Assembly (NCBI RefSeq): GCF_001625305.1
Contig: NW_017802491.1
Location: 2,955,362 to 3,019,361 of the forward strand
DNA from: Branchiostoma belcheri
Lineage: Eukaryota; Chordata; Leptocardii; Amphioxiformes; Branchiostomatidae
Reading direction: 5' to 3'
Length of the DNA stretch: 64,000 nt
Position numbers and translations under genes: made by a program. The notes beneath the pieces were generated by a model. The model was not told the DNA's origin. It did not search any database and saw nothing but the letters and a program-made list of their open reading frames with translations. Position 1 is the stretch's first letter. The number at the start of each line of letters is the position of its first letter. Shown here in pieces: positions 23,191 to 50,600 of the stretch.

Positions 23191-26100
23191 CATGTGCACT
23201 GTTAAGCCGGCGTCACACTGTCAACGACCTTCGGTCGAATTTCTTGATCGCCAGAGTCTCAAAATGTAGTCGTCAATATTAGTGAAATCAAAAGATGTAT
23301 TGCAATATTAGTTATGAGGTAATGGCCTGGCATGGTAATCAGGACTACCTCCCTCTGACCGGGACGTATCGTTTTCGTTTTGAAAATATTTAGGATATCG
23401 GGCGCGCGTTGACACGATGCTACACGACAAGCAATTAAGCAGGTTGCAGAGGAAGTGTCGTCTCGTACCTTTTGTTTATTTAGTGTTCCTTATCTGAAAC
23501 ACGACCCTGGGTACGAGAAGGAACATCGCTCGGCCATCAGACTCTATGGGCCCAACAAAGGCGCCTTCAGCTGGCGGCGGTCCAGCGGCCCGGGCACGTG
23601 CCATCACTCATCTAAAGTAAACGTTTAACTGCTTTGCAGAGGATCAAGATCTGGTAGATAGGACACTCCTTGATGGTACACTGCGGCTTGGTTCCTGTTT
23701 ACTCTAGTGTTCTACTTACCTTCGTTTACAGGTCAGACAAGGGTCATCGACTAATCGGGAGGCGTGCTCGTCGGAATGAAGTATCGATGAGGACATAATT
23801 AAAGTACCGTGCATTCTATTATCATTACCAAACCTGTACTTTATCACTAAAATGATGTGGTCTCCATCCTTACGAAATGAAATCCGAGAAAATCCTACTG
23901 CAACAGGTGAGGGAATAGACTGCAAAGTCAGCAAGAGGAGACCAGCGACATGGCTGTCATTGATGTTGCTTGCAAGGTGCACGCAAGACGCCATTCTGAC
24001 GCCAAGAAGCAAACTTTAATACGCCTGCATGTAGGTAGCTCCTGAACATTCAGGGTCGCAAGTCTAGACATGACTGCGTCAACATTGCGAGTTACCATGA
24101 CCTCAGAAATCCCTGCATAGAATTGTAGGACTTTGTTTTGAATACACGAAGGAGAAAATTCGTCTTCAGAGTTCAGACACAAGAAGGTCTAGATCTAGAT
24201 ATATTTGTTTTACGACAACACTATCTCAGAAGTACAGAATGTGTTTCTTTTAGGTCATCCCTCTTGGTATTTTGGTAAACTACAAACATGAATGAAAGAT
24301 TTAAACGCCAATCGCCTCTTTTTTATTTCAGACGATGAACTAATGACTAACACCGTGGTTACAACAAAGGAACAGGTTCTAAACGAGCCGATGTGTTTTT
24401 GGAAGTCCCAATTTGGACCACAAAATGCACGTCTTTCATCAACAATATCCCTTTTGAGAACGGGATTTAGGATTCTAAGCTGTTCGGCTTGGCTGCCTCC
24501 CTTGTTACGTGTTATGGTTAGAGGCGCCAAGGTCTTGCAGCTACGCCAAGTCGACATACGATGCTGGTCTTTAACTGCTATATCCAGCGCGTGTCGGCCG
24601 GGGGGAGTTCATGTTTGTGACACCACTGAGACTGATGGATTCACGTAATCAGTGCTGACCTTGTCGGGGCAGGAAAACATCGCTTGCTAGAATTACCTAC
24701 CAAGGTTAAAGTCCAGGGCATTTTTCATACGGTGGCAGATACCTACTATTGCACGGAATGAACGTTTTACTCGCCCAAGATGTGCCCTTGGCCTCTTGTC
24801 CGGATTTAGCATCTCTCTCTTAGCTTGATGACGTAGTTTGCTGACCTCGGCCAACCGTTAGTATACAATGTTACAGAAACATGTAACCATAGGATCCGGA
24901 ACATTGGGGGCGAGGATTCTATAAGTTAGGAAGTTGGTATACAGGTGAACCTCGGTGTGTTATTCTTCCCTGGCGGCTAAAATAACATAAACGTCATTTA
25001 GGTCTCATTGGGCCTGGCTAGTTTTCTCCGATGAAGAACCGCAACCAGAAACTTGGTCCAGAACAATCGCTGTGTGAAAAACGGGTCAGCCAGGAGGCGT
25101 CCCGATGGCTATCGAACAGTCATCACTCAGACAAGCTCCAGAAACACCTGAAGTGGACAGTCGGCTTCCGTCCTATTGTCGGGCCGGAGGCGGGTGATGG
25201 AGTGATACCGGTACTTGGCTTGGCTGGAGCACCGCATGGCGCCCGCAGTGGTCACCAGAGCAGCGAGGCCGAGTGCCCATACCGGTAGTCATCCGCACTT
25301 CTGTGGTCATTTGTCAGTCTCCGATATAGAATCAATACTGATGCACAATACGTGACTTTCATCCTAAATTGGCATTGTAGCAGTAAGCGTCACCTATTGG
25401 GTAACTTATCCTACCCCAACAACAATCTACATGTGGTGTTTTGCTCACCGTGCAAAGCGACTTCTTGCATCCCATCCCATGATGCATCACGCGGATCAAA
25501 ACTCTGGTAACTTTCGGCCGTGAAGTCTCGACCCTTTCCTCTCCACACCACACAAACTCTTCTTAAAATATGTCACTGGTGCGTCAGTAAAGATTGCATA
25601 CCCCATTAAACGTCTGCTGATTTTCAGTTCTAAATTGGTCTGGTAAAGAGTTCTTATTAATAGGAAGCTTCTACTCCACTTGTCAAAAACAACCAGTGTG
25701 AGTCTACTGAGGTTAGTCAGCTGGCGGTGAGGGCAGGGCCCCGCCCCGCGGCAATACTATCTCTCCTGGGTCACTTCATCCGCCAGTGTTTTCCTATCGG
25801 TGCACAGTGGGCGGAGCAGATGTTACAAGGTCAGTTGTTCCGTCACGGCTGAAAATTGGAGCCACTGCCAGGCGACTACACACGGGGTCATGTCGGTAGT
25901 GTTGGCTTTGACCTTCCAAAAATACGTCACGGTGAAATGCACAGAGAATGTGTACCCTACCTTAAACAATCAGGGAAGTTAATCCAAAGAAGGGTGGAAG
26001 AAATTACCCAACTATATCTTAACGTTATGGACATATCGGACAGCATATAAATCATACTTATTTGTGGTTTGAGAAGCAAATGTTCTATCAAGTGATTCTC

Positions 26101-27042
26101 TCTCTCTCTTGGTTCTTCTCATGGAAGTGATTCTAAATACAATATATTTGGTGTTGGGGACTGGTAGTTATATGAAATACTGTATGTCTTAGACAGAAGT
26201 TTCCCAATATTGTGTGCACCTGAAACACTCAGCCCATGTTGATGTTGGTACATTGTAAATTACTTTAGCTTGGTTAATGTCCAGCTTTCCCCTCAAGGTT
26301 TTACTTTGTAGACTTGCTGACACAGTTTCTGAAGGGATCTTCCTCATCAATGGTTAAGGAGGCACATTCCACTATGATTACCCGCATCATGCACAACAGT
26401 GGGATCAAACTGCAGCTTACACCAAACACTTCCCTGAGCTGGCACAACAGAGTACACATACATCACCACATGTAAGGACTTTTTTTTTCATTTTTTACCT
26501 CAAAACAAGGCTCCACTCACATGTTTTGGGTTACAATAGGGGACTGCAAAGACAGATAAGGGGCTGTAAAGACCTGACAATAGCCTGTTAAAGCTTATCC
26601 AAAAACCACTTACCACTACAACCAAAAACCAGGATAGGGTACAGTTTTGAGATGCTTACTACAAGGATCAACCTCACAAAGCCTGACAGAGCACCAATTA
26701 CTTCTTCATATGTTGAGGCATTGTTTTGTTTAGAAGCTTCCGTGACAGGCATGAGTCTTTGCACAATCCTAGGAGGTGTGCTAAAGAAGGAAAGAGAAAG
26801 GTTGGCTGCAATCCAAACATACAAGTGGCTCAGAGGGACACTTTCAGTTCCACAGAGGTAAAACTGGATGTGTAGCAGAGAAAAGGGCAGGTATTGCATC
26901 AGCCAGCCTAGCCTATACTTATGCTGGAAGGAGTCTTTAAATCACTCTGAAGCTAAAATAAAAATACAAATGTACTGGAACACCTGAGTCTTCTGAAAGA
27001 TACTGTGGAGATACTAACGTTACAAATTTCAAAGTCTGTGCA

Positions 27043-27048
27043 TTTATT
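27043..27048 (-). terminator. polyadenylation signal of DHX40
   Basis: AATAAA on the minus strand, 56 bases past the DHX40 stop codon. It gives a short 3' UTR and is the nearest such signal. Confidence 0.5.
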
Positions 27049-27103
27049 TCAGAGGTAAAAGCATGTGAGACCAAAGAGTCCTGTACCAGGTGTAAGAATG
27101 TTG

Positions 27104-38204
<11,101 letters not shown>

Positions 38205-38836
38205 CTTTGTTTTGATCCTGGGTGAAGGTTACCGAAGTCTTGCGCAAGAACCTGTCTAGATCTCTTCCAAAATACAGCATGCGACCAAACTATACCTACA
38301 ACTATATCTGTACAACCATACATACACACAGAAACGTCTCAGTGAGAATATACATTGCCTGTGAGCAGGATAAAAGTCCAGGGTTGGCTTGAGATAATCG
38401 CACTTCGATATGCAAGTGTGCCGAAGGAACTGTTCGAGGGCCTGTTTTTGTAACGTCATTGTTTTGTCACAAACTCATTATCTGACATTGACACGTCTAT
38501 ATATAATGTAAAATATCTCTGTGTGTCTGTGTATAACATAATATATTGGGAAATTCCTCGAAAAATAATATAATTCAACATTTACTACCTACTATCTTAT
38601 GTCAGTTTAGAGTTTTCTCAGTGTCATACAAATTTTCTTTTATCAAACAATATGTCAAAGTTACAATCAAGCTGGGGTAGTTGCCAATGATACGGGCTAT
38701 AATACACGCAACATCAAGTGACTTTGGTAACAACGGTTGGGCTGAAATAAAGCTTTAAACTTGACGTGGAAGCACAACTTCTGCCCCGGCAGCCATTTTT
38801 ACTCCACCCAGAGAAGCATCGAGCGTGTGCTCTCTA

Positions 38837-38860
38837 CGACGTCCGCAATTGAACTATATA
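38837..38860 (+). promoter_or_regulatory. histone H1 promoter elements
   Basis: CGACGTCCGCA at 38837-38847 is followed by a TATATA box at 38855-38860, which lies 79 bases before the H1 start codon. Near-identical CGTCCGCA/GGTCCGCA motifs precede the H4 and H2B genes in this cluster, which points to a shared histone promoter element. Confidence 0.55.
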
Positions 38861-38938
38861 CACAACGCATCAACACTGACCCTCATTCATACATTCTTGC
38901 TCTACATCTGTGTGTGAGACAGTGTCGTTTCCGAAATC

Positions 38939-39454
38939 ATGTCAGCGTCTCCGAAGAAAGCCACGAAGAAGGCTCCTGCCGCCCATCCTGCCTCAAGTGT
39001 GATGGTTACCACAGCCATCACTACCTTGAAAGAGCGCAATGGTTCATCCCTGGCCGCCATCAAGAAGTTTTGTGCAGCTAACTACAAGTTTGACGTGGAG
39101 AAGAAGGCCTTTGTCCTCAGGCGTGCCGTGAAGACACTGGTCGAGAAGGGAACCCTCATCCAGACCAAGGGTAAGGGCGCCTCCGGGTCCTTCAAGCTCA
39201 ACGCTGCTGCCAAGAAGGCTGCAGTGAAGAAACCCAAGGCCAAGAAGCCAGCGGCCAAGAAGCCCAAGGTAAAGAAGGTGAAGAAGTCCCCGAAGAAGGC
39301 CGCGAAGAAACCAGCAAAGAAGACGAAGTCACCGAAGAAGGCAAAGAAGCCAGCAGCCAAGAAGGCAAAGAAACCAGCTGCCAAGAAGGCGAAGAAGCCA
39401 GCGGCCAAGAAGGCCAAACCCGCCAAGAAAGCAGCAAAGCCCAAGAAGAAGTAA
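38939..39454 (+). CDS. H1: linker histone H1
   Basis: Intronless, 171 residues. A short Lys/Pro/Ala N-tail is followed by the winged-helix globular domain (about residues 18-92, with the [15 protein letters not shown] and GASGSFKLN regions). The C-terminal tail is almost pure Lys/Ala/Pro and holds three near-identical KKAKKPAA repeats. H1 binds linker DNA at the nucleosome exit and compacts chromatin. The gene has a TATA box and CGTCCGCA motif upstream and a histone 3' stem-loop 25 bases past the stop, so it is a replication-dependent histone gene. It heads the local H1-H4-H2A-H2B cluster, with DHX40 divergent on its left. Confidence 0.97.
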   Translation: MSASPKKATKKAPAAHPASSVMVTTAITTLKERNGSSLAAIKKFCAANYKFDVEKKAFVLRRAVKTLVEKGTLIQTKGKGASGSFKLNAAAKKAAVKKPKAKKPAAKKPKVKKVKKSPKKAAKKPAKKTKSPKKAKKPAAKKAKKPAAKKAKKPAAKKAKPAKKAAKPKKK

Positions 39455-39478
39455 ATCATCTCCCCATATCGAATCACC

Positions 39479-39494
39479 GGCCCTTTTCAGGGCC
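39479..39494 (+). terminator. histone 3' stem-loop of H1
   Basis: GGCCCTTTTCAGGGCC followed by ACCCA is the canonical SLBP-binding hairpin (6-bp stem, TTTC loop). A purine-rich AAAAAGAG element lies about 14 bases downstream and would pair with U7 snRNA. Confidence 0.97.
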
Positions 39495-39499
39495 ACCCA

Positions 39500-40120
39500 T
39501 CTCCTCCAAAAAGAGCTATACTGCATCGCATTTTATTGTTGCAAGTGTAGTGATTAAATATTATTAAATATTCTTTTAATTCCCATGATAATGATCATTT
39601 TGGCATACTCATTTTCAGCGAAGTGAGGAAAGTCGTGTATGGTTGGTGACATGGCAGGGGTCTAATAACTCTGGACCTCTTGGCATTTTCTAATAATAAA
39701 ATAAAGAAGCAATAAGGGTAACTGTCCTCAAATGCTACTACCATTAGCTTTGACAAGTATATGACGTCTTGCCCGCGACCGGACTTCATCAGTAGTGGAA
39801 TACCAAACGTATACAACCAAGGAGGTTGTATAATTTCACTCAAACTCAATAGTATTGAAATCTTTGCTGTTTGACTAATGCTTTGCAACATAATTCTAAT
39901 CTCCAAGCAAAAATTACGATTGATAACGCGAACCAAGGACATTATCTGTGTAATGTTCTTGCGCTAACAAACAACCATCCGTACGAGATTTCCCATCCCA
40001 ACATCTGCTTGAAGATTATTAGAAACGCCCTTTGTCCTCGAGCCTCTCAAAGCACATCCCATAATTGGCCATTGGGAGAGGGTAGCCTCTGATTGGTTAC
40101 AGGATATCGCTTCAACTTCT
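39500..40120. other. H1-H4 spacer
   Basis: No gene is seen in the roughly 600 bases between the H1 stem-loop and the H4 promoter. A GATTGG (inverse CCAAT) lies at 40091. Confidence 0.6.
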
Positions 40121-40121
40121 C

Positions 40122-40147
40122 CGAGGTCCGCATGAGCAGTAAATATA
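40122..40147 (+). promoter_or_regulatory. histone H4 promoter elements
   Basis: CGAGGTCCGCA at 40122-40132 and the TATA-like TAAATATA at 40140-40147 stand 45 bases or more before the H4 start codon. GGTCCG is also part of the H4-specific subtype element known from vertebrates. Confidence 0.55.
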
Positions 40148-40182
40148 CTGAGGCAACACTGCTCCCGTCAATTCAGCACTGA

Positions 40183-40503
<321 letters not shown>

Positions 40504-40531
40504 ACTGACCCAACCTGGATAAACGACCCCC

Positions 40532-40547
40532 GGCCCTTTTCAGGGCC
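40532..40547 (+). terminator. histone 3' stem-loop of H4
   Basis: GGCCCTTTTCAGGGCC followed by ACCCA, identical to the H1 hairpin. An AAAGAACTG purine-rich stretch follows as a likely U7 site. Confidence 0.97.
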
Positions 40548-41082
40548 ACCCACATCCTACTAAAGAACTGTGTTGTACACATCGTAATGGTATTGTGCAC
40601 TTTCTGAGCAAAGAATCTAGGTAAAATGTTCGTACGTAGTTTCCACGTGATTGTCCTCCCGTAGCCAAGTTGTAACCAACACTATGTAATTACCTCGTAA
40701 CAAACCGACAATGCAATGGGCTGCTAGTATCAAATTGGTCAGCCTGCGTTAGTGTCTGGTCAAATTTAGTCGAGCGTTGTGGCCGTTGATAACGAATTGC
40801 TCTGAAACGAGCAAGGTCCCATTAATACGAGCAAGCTTAGGGGCAAAATCAAGTATTCAACTTCCTTGATATGATCAATATAAATAATGGTATCAAGTTC
40901 AACCAACTTACATTTAATTGCTGTAATATGTAGTATTTGTAATAGCGGTAATACATTAGTTTTGTATTTGTTTCTCAATTTTAGCTTGATCGGCTTGATG
41001 CATGTCGCTCTATACCCAAAACCTCTCAATTGCAAGTGTGAATGAGTGTGTGGCACAATACAGCTCTCTTTGATATGTGGGT
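40548..41082. other. H4-H2A spacer (convergent)
   Basis: About 530 A+T-rich bases between the 3' ends of H4 (plus) and H2A (minus). No gene, promoter or H3 remnant was recognised. Confidence 0.6.
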
Positions 41083-41098
41083 GGCCCTGAAAAGGGCC
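41083..41098 (-). terminator. histone 3' stem-loop of H2A
   Basis: On the minus strand this reads GGCCCTTTTCAGGGCC then ACCCA, 27 bases past the H2A stop. It is the same hairpin as H1 and H4. Confidence 0.97.
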
Positions 41099-41125
41099 GG
41101 GGTTTCTGAGGATCCGTTGACAAAT

Positions 41126-41748
<623 letters not shown>

Positions 41749-41791
41749 CAGAACGCTGTCGCCCCTTACCATTTCCTGAAACGAGAGAACA

Positions 41792-42154
41792 ATGCCGCCA
41801 AAAAGTGGAAAAGCTGGTAAGAAGGCTGGTAAGGCCAGGCCCGCCGGAGCCAAAGGCAAGAGGAGGAGGAGAAGGAGGGAAACATTCGGTGTCTACATCT
41901 ACAAGGTGCTCAAGCAGGTGCACCCCGACACCGGTGTCTCCAGCAAGGCCATGGGCATCATGAACTCCTTCGTCAACGACATCTTCGAGCGTATCGCTGG
42001 CGAGGCTTCCCGCCTGGCTCACTACAACAAGCGCTCCACCATCAGCAGCCGGGAGATCCAGACCGCCGTGCGTCTGCTGCTGCCTGGCGAGCTGGCCAAG
42101 CACGCCGTCAGCGAGGGCACCAAGGCCGTCACCAAGTACACCAGCTCCAAGTAA
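41792..42154 (+). CDS. H2B: histone H2B
   Basis: Intronless, 120 residues. A Lys/Ala/Gly N-tail and a [12 protein letters not shown] repression-type basic stretch are followed by the H2B histone fold ([14 protein letters not shown] to the TKYTSSK end). The C-terminal lysine of VTKYTSSK is the ubiquitylation site known in the family. It dimerises with H2A, encoded divergently 288 bp away. It ends with a histone stem-loop 29 bases after the stop. Confidence 0.98.
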   Translation: MPPKSGKAGKKAGKARPAGAKGKRRRRRRETFGVYIYKVLKQVHPDTGVSSKAMGIMNSFVNDIFERIAGEASRLAHYNKRSTISSREIQTAVRLLLPGELAKHAVSEGTKAVTKYTSSK

Positions 42155-42183
42155 ATTGCCTGACCGCCCGACCAGTATACCCC

Positions 42184-42199
42184 GGCCCTTTTTAGGGCC
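42184..42199 (+). terminator. histone 3' stem-loop of H2B, loop variant
   Basis: GGCCCTTTTTAGGGCC has the same 6-bp stem as the other three genes, but the loop is TTTT instead of TTTC. It is followed by ATCCA rather than ACCCA. A TTAAAGAAGTG stretch downstream may serve as the U7 site. Confidence 0.93.
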
Positions 42200-42438
42200 A
42201 TCCACATCTTCTTAAAGAAGTGTATCAGTCACTATTAATTTAATTAAATGTAATAAATCAAGTAATGATCGTAGGCTAAAGAATGATGTTCGAGACCGTC
42301 GGCTCAGTGTGGCTCCAACATGGTCAGACCGTTTATTTCCAGCCATATAGGATGTAGTAGAGCGAACCAACAACGATTCGTCAAACATTAGTCAAATCCG
42401 GTCTGTACTAATCCATGTTGACAGATGCGTACTCCGTC

Positions 42439-42449
42439 GAGGTCCGCAA
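42439..42449 (+). promoter_or_regulatory. orphan histone-type GGTCCGCA element
   Basis: CGAGGTCCGCA is identical over 11 bases to the element before H4, but no TATA box and no histone frame follow. It may be what is left of a lost histone promoter, possibly H3, or chance. Confidence 0.3.
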
Positions 42450-43099
42450 CAGAGTAAGCCGTAAGCGTCGATGAAGGTTAGACATCCAGGTAATACGATA
42501 TGCCAAAAAACAGTTACTCAAGCAACTGGATATGATTTTGAAAACGTCAGACGTTTCAGCTAGTATCCACTAGCTTTCGTCAGTGACTGAGAGACCAGAG
42601 GGGAAGCCGTAAGCGAGTATTCGAATAGTTGAGGAAGGCGAAGATTGCCTGTTGAATTGGTACCGATATGAACATTTGGGGCAGGGGTTGTGTCATATCC
42701 TGAATGACGGTATATGACGGTCTTAGATGCGTTTTTTTTTTCAAATCAGAAAATTGCAGTAGCTTTAATATGTGGTAACCCAAGGACATTATTAAGAAAA
42801 CGACTGCTTTGCATTACCACATTGAAATCAGCATTTCATTCTTTGGGCATTTAAAACTGCAGAAACAAGCGCCAAGATGAGTCCTTTATTTTCTGGGCGG
42901 TACCCTAAAAATCAGCCCAGGGCCCTTCTAGTAACCATTTTCCATTAGAATTTTTGCTCCACGAGGGTCAATATATACACTGGGATAGTGTTGTTTCAAC
43001 TGAGTATGTGGAAAAGTGACTAGAATATTGGCTTTGAAAAATAGGGTTTCCAAGCCCTAAAAACTGCACTGGATGCCTTCAAACACAGGGTTCAAACAA
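42450..43099. other. spacer right of the histone cluster
   Basis: About 650 bases with no recognisable gene or stem-loop. No trace of H3 coding sequence is seen on either strand. Confidence 0.5.
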
Positions 43100-43565
43100 A
43101 CGAATTTTACGGAATACATACGATCCATACTAAGAAACATACGAATTTTATGGAATACATACGATCCTTACTAATTTGGTGGCTTGCACCACGATCACAC
43201 GACATCGGCAGCAAATTCAAGATGGCGGACTATTATAGCGCTGTTCTCCCTACAATGTCTTGGTTTCAAAGAATTTTAAGGGCTTATCATGCCCTGCTAA
43301 CCCCCAAACTGCACTTATGCGGGCTTCTTTCACGACATAGTAGCCTGTATAAACCAAATAGCAGGGCGATGCTGGGAAACGGTGGAACCAGTGATCACAG
43401 CAGCAAGTCACCAAATGACCCCAAATTTAGTAGTAAGGATCATATGTTTCCGCGTAATGGATCGTATGTATTCCGTAAACTTCGTATGTTTCTAGTAACG
43501 GATTATGTGTATTCCGTAAACTTCATATTTTCCAAGTAAGATCGTATGAATTCCATAAAATTCTG
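43100..43565. mobile_element. MITE-like element whose inverted arms are tandem 41-bp units
   Basis: The left arm holds two direct 41-bp units, starting ACGAATTTTACGGAATACAT at 43100 and 43141. The right arm (43430-43565) holds about three units of the same sequence in inverted orientation (GGATCGTATGTATTCCGTAA type). The 250-bp interior is unique, with no conserved frame. Terminal repeats built of sub-repeats are seen in some foldback transposons. The element lies between the histone cluster and RPS2. Confidence 0.65.
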
Positions 43566-43699
43566 ATAAATTCTTTAGCACCCCTGAAACATAGAAATTA
43601 TTTAAGGTATCAGTTGTTCAAATGCATGATATGTAGTCTGTAGGATTGTTTTCTTCAGGAGAACAAACACACCAACACACAGATTCAGTCTCATGACTC

Positions 43700-43705
43700 T
43701 TTATT
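43700..43705 (-). terminator. polyadenylation signal of RPS2
   Basis: AATAAA on the minus strand, 54 bases past the RPS2 stop codon. It gives a short 3' UTR typical of ribosomal-protein genes. Confidence 0.65.
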
Positions 43706-43758
43706 GGTTTAGGCCATACAGCATACTGTACTGTAGCCTGTTAGCCATGGTTGTCTAG

Positions 43759-46878
<3,120 letters not shown>

Positions 46879-47143
46879 TGGTAGGTGTTACAGATCTGGG
46901 AGGGGAAGAGGAAAGCATGGTTACTGATGGAGCAAGGAAACGTCTGTGGCCATTCTAAAATCATGAAATTTACAATTAAGAAAGGTACCACGCTTAAAAA
47001 TTTCCATACGCCATGGTTTTACAATATCTATACAATGTTTCGATGCTGTTTTAAGAGGAAGATGGCTAGCAACAACGGATTCTGAGGCGGATTCTAGTCA
47101 AGTCTTTGGAACAAAAATTGCGCACGTCCGCCATGCTACTCAC

Positions 47144-47160
47144 CCTGCGAAAAAGAAGGC
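47144..47160 (-). other. predicted RPS2 5' UTR exon with 5'TOP start
   Basis: On the minus strand a pyrimidine tract CCTTCTTTTTCGCAGG runs into a GTGAGT splice donor. It would join an acceptor (CTCCCAG) 17 bases before the RPS2 start codon. A 5' terminal oligopyrimidine start is the hallmark of ribosomal-protein mRNAs and places them under mTOR/LARP1 translational control. The exact start is not determined. Confidence 0.55.
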
Positions 47161-47620
47161 AGAGAGCACGTACTGCGCAGAATCGATAGGTCAGGGGTCA
47201 TCCCAGCAATATTGAGCAAAGAGAAGGATATGAGAACCGGATAAGTTTGTTTTCATGCACAATTTGATCTTTTGTGGCATTTCAGGCATATCATTTGTTC
47301 CCAGATCGGTAAGTAAATGTAAAGGACTTATAACACTTCCTGACAATATCTCGCCACTTCTCTTTCACAGATAACGGGCCGGTTATTGAATAGCATGGTG
47401 CAGGTGATGTCAGGTGCACACAACTGTATTATCCTCAGAATATAGAAGTTAAAACGTTACAGATGGTCAGAGATATCAGTTCAAAGAAACCTCAGAAGAT
47501 ATTTTCATTCTGCTAATTGAACTTAGTTAAACAAATTCTACATAAAGTAAATTTTTTGCATAAAAAACTTATTAATTTTTGCATAAAAAGTATCATTCCC
47601 CAACAGAACTGAAAATCATC

Positions 47621-50600
47621 ATGGATTTGAGCAGACCAAGGGCAAAGTCACAAAGGTGAGATGCACATCCAAAATTTATTAACTTAGGGAAATAGATATA
47701 TGATATGATATCGATGAGTCCAGCCATCCTAGTGGCATCTATCATCTGAAGGGCTATTAACAGTAATAGAACTCCATATCTATCTACCACTTCAGGTAAG
47801 TTTACAAGGAATCACTTGATTGATGTGGCTTTTGCTTTTGGTTGAATTTACAAAATGTGTTTTATAAAACCCGGTGTAACTGCATTTAAGTCTAAATATT
47901 TCCCTTGTTCCTTACAGAACTATCTATCTAGACTATAATGCTACCACACCACTGGAGCCTGAGGTTCTGACAGCCATCCAGACTGCCCTGCAAACAGCAT
48001 GGGGAAACCCCAGCAGCTCATATGAAGCAGGTACTACTATTATCATGTTTGTGCTTCAGAAATGCTTGAAGTGGCACAATTCTATTTATGACAATTTAAG
48101 CAGGTCAGATTCAGTTGCTTTTATATGGAAATACATGCACAACAGTACAACATGTACTTGGCATGCATGTGTATTGTCTATTTTGTCATGGCTTTATGAT
48201 ATTGAACTCATCGATATCATTTTTTGTCTAGCAATTATGTCAGGAGATTTATGTTGCTATTTCTAGTCAAACAAATTATGAGATGTTTTGAACATTTCAA
48301 GTGTCTGTTAGTACCTTATTTTAGTTATTATCCTTCCTTTTATTCTCATCACAATTAATAGGGAAGAAGGCCAAGGCTGCCATTGACACTGCCAGAACCA
48401 ACATCGCCAAGATGGTCGGTGGGAAAAAGGAAGACGTCATTTTCACCTCAGGTGGTACTGAGGTAAGCTATCACTATACCATTATTTCCATATTGCAAAC
48501 AATAACAACAATAAAACAATCAACAAACCTGCAACAAACATTCGCTTACCTCAATTGTCCTCAAATACATGTAGGCTTCAGCCAATACACATGTTTGATG
48601 TTAGCAGAAGCATTGATGTCATGCATTATCAGGTGTACAACTCTTAACATTTTCCTGCAGGTACTGAGTTGCACTTTTGAAGAGATCTTTCTCTCTTTCT
48701 GTTGTCTAGTAATTTGTGTGATCATAATAGAAGTAAACATTAAAGAGCTATGTTATTATAAATTGAGTATAAAGCTATTCTATTGTCACAACAACAACGG
48801 CTGATTTTTCCTGTAATACTTCAGGCCAACAACATGGTGATCCTCACTGCCATGAGGCACTTCTGGAACAGTTTTCCTGAGGCCCAGGGAGGAGGAGACA
48901 CAGAGAATGGTCCAACACAACACAGGAGTGTCAAACCTCACATCATCACAACTAACATAGAACACGACTCTGTCAGGCTACCACTGGAGGCTTTTCAAAA
49001 GGAGGGAAGGATAGGTAAGGTCTGTTTAGAACAGTCATATCATCAGGCAGTTATCCAAATATACTATACATACTTCTTCCATTGATACTGCACTGTACTG
49101 AAGTTTGTGTCAGTAAAACTGGAAATTGTTATTTCCTGGCAGATGTGACCTTTGTGCCGGCCTCCAAGCTGACCGGCCGAGTGGAGGTCCAGGACATTCT
49201 GGCCGCAGTTCGTCCCTCCACCTGCCTGGTCACAATCATGATGGCCAACAATGAGACTGGCATCATCATGGTAGGGATAATCTATTATTGTTAAGATCAA
49301 TTGGCATGACTGGTAGTATTGGTTATATACTAGTGCATGTAGTTGACTTGAGTACAGTAGAAAACTCACTCATATGTTGTGTTTCTGAATTAATAGTACC
49401 CACAGACAAAGCAATGCTGAATATGATTTTTGTGTGGTACATCAGCCCATAGCAGACATAATGAGAGCTGTGAGGTCTGTGAACAGTGAGAACAGAAGTG
49501 CCCCTCAGCCCAGGATCCTGCTGCACACAGATGCTGCCCAGACCATTGGGAAAGTTCCTGTGGATGTAGAGGAGTTAGGGGTGGATTATCTGACTGTGGT
49601 GGGCCACAAGGTGGGTTACTGTTTGGTTTTTTTTCTTGGTAGTGAATTAAACGAGATTGTTACAGGATTTTAAAACATTGTAATTTTGTATTATGATGTA
49701 TTTATGTATGTTTTTTTATGAGGGAAGTGACAAGTTGTTCACTCAAAGGATTACTTCTTTTGTTCAGTTCTATGGTCCCAGGATTGGTGCCCTGTATATC
49801 CGTGGTCTGAGACAAGACACTCCGCTGTATCCCATGTTGTATGGAGGGGGACAGGAGGACAATTACAGACCAGGGTAGGGATTCTAACATTATTGAATCT
49901 ACATGTATGTGACCCTGTCTCTGCTGTCATAGTGATTTTGATTTTGTTTAGAGGCTACACGATGTTAAACATTGCAAGTAACATACCAAGCTTCTGAGTC
50001 CTGACACATCTACATGTAGTTAAAAAAAATAAACAAACATAAGATATTATATTTCATAAGACTGTCTTTTTCACCAGCAGGATAAAGGTAAAGAATTGTC
50101 CAGATTGAAGAGTAAGTTACCACTGACCACCTGTCCAAGAGGTTTGTATTATGTTTCAAATTAACCCTTACCTCTTGTCTGAACACTTCCAGCACTGAGA
50201 ACACTGGTATGATAGCAGGGCTTGGGATGGTAGGTACAGTCCATTGATGGAAATAATAATATTTACCTTAGTTTGGATAGCGATAGTTTGAAATGTCCAC
50301 CACCTCATGTGTCATTTTTGCTTCTTCATTTATAATTCAAAGTTGAGAATATAGTCTTGTCACCAGATATTATGTTCTCTGAGTTTATGTTTTGCCTGTT
50401 GTCCCAAAGGCTGCTTCCCTTGTAAATCAAAACTTGGAGAAGTATGAGTCTCACATGAGGGAGGTGAGAGACTACCTGGAACAGCAACTTAAGGTGAGAA
50501 TATGTAGTTGTGATCAAATACAACAAATATTTGTTCTTAAGCAATATTGTTTCCCAACCTTTCCAGAAGTTTGTAAACTTCATCACAATACCTGAGTTGA

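Larger units (their letters stand above)
19071..27042. other. gene-poor region with small palindromic elements
   Basis: About 8 kb between the second secreted-protein gene and the 3' end of DHX40. No coding exon could be supported. Recognisable contents are the foldback element at 20119, a short tandem duplication just after it, low-complexity CCCTCCACCTCTG-like repeats near 21060-21240, and the MITE-like element at 22779. The sequence turns A+T-richer after 26 kb. Confidence 0.45.

Noticed and set aside
39082-39477. 131-codon frame antisense to histone H1
   Set aside because: It is the mirror of the Lys/Ala-rich H1 coding sequence; a Phe/Ala/Leu-only protein of this kind is a composition artefact.
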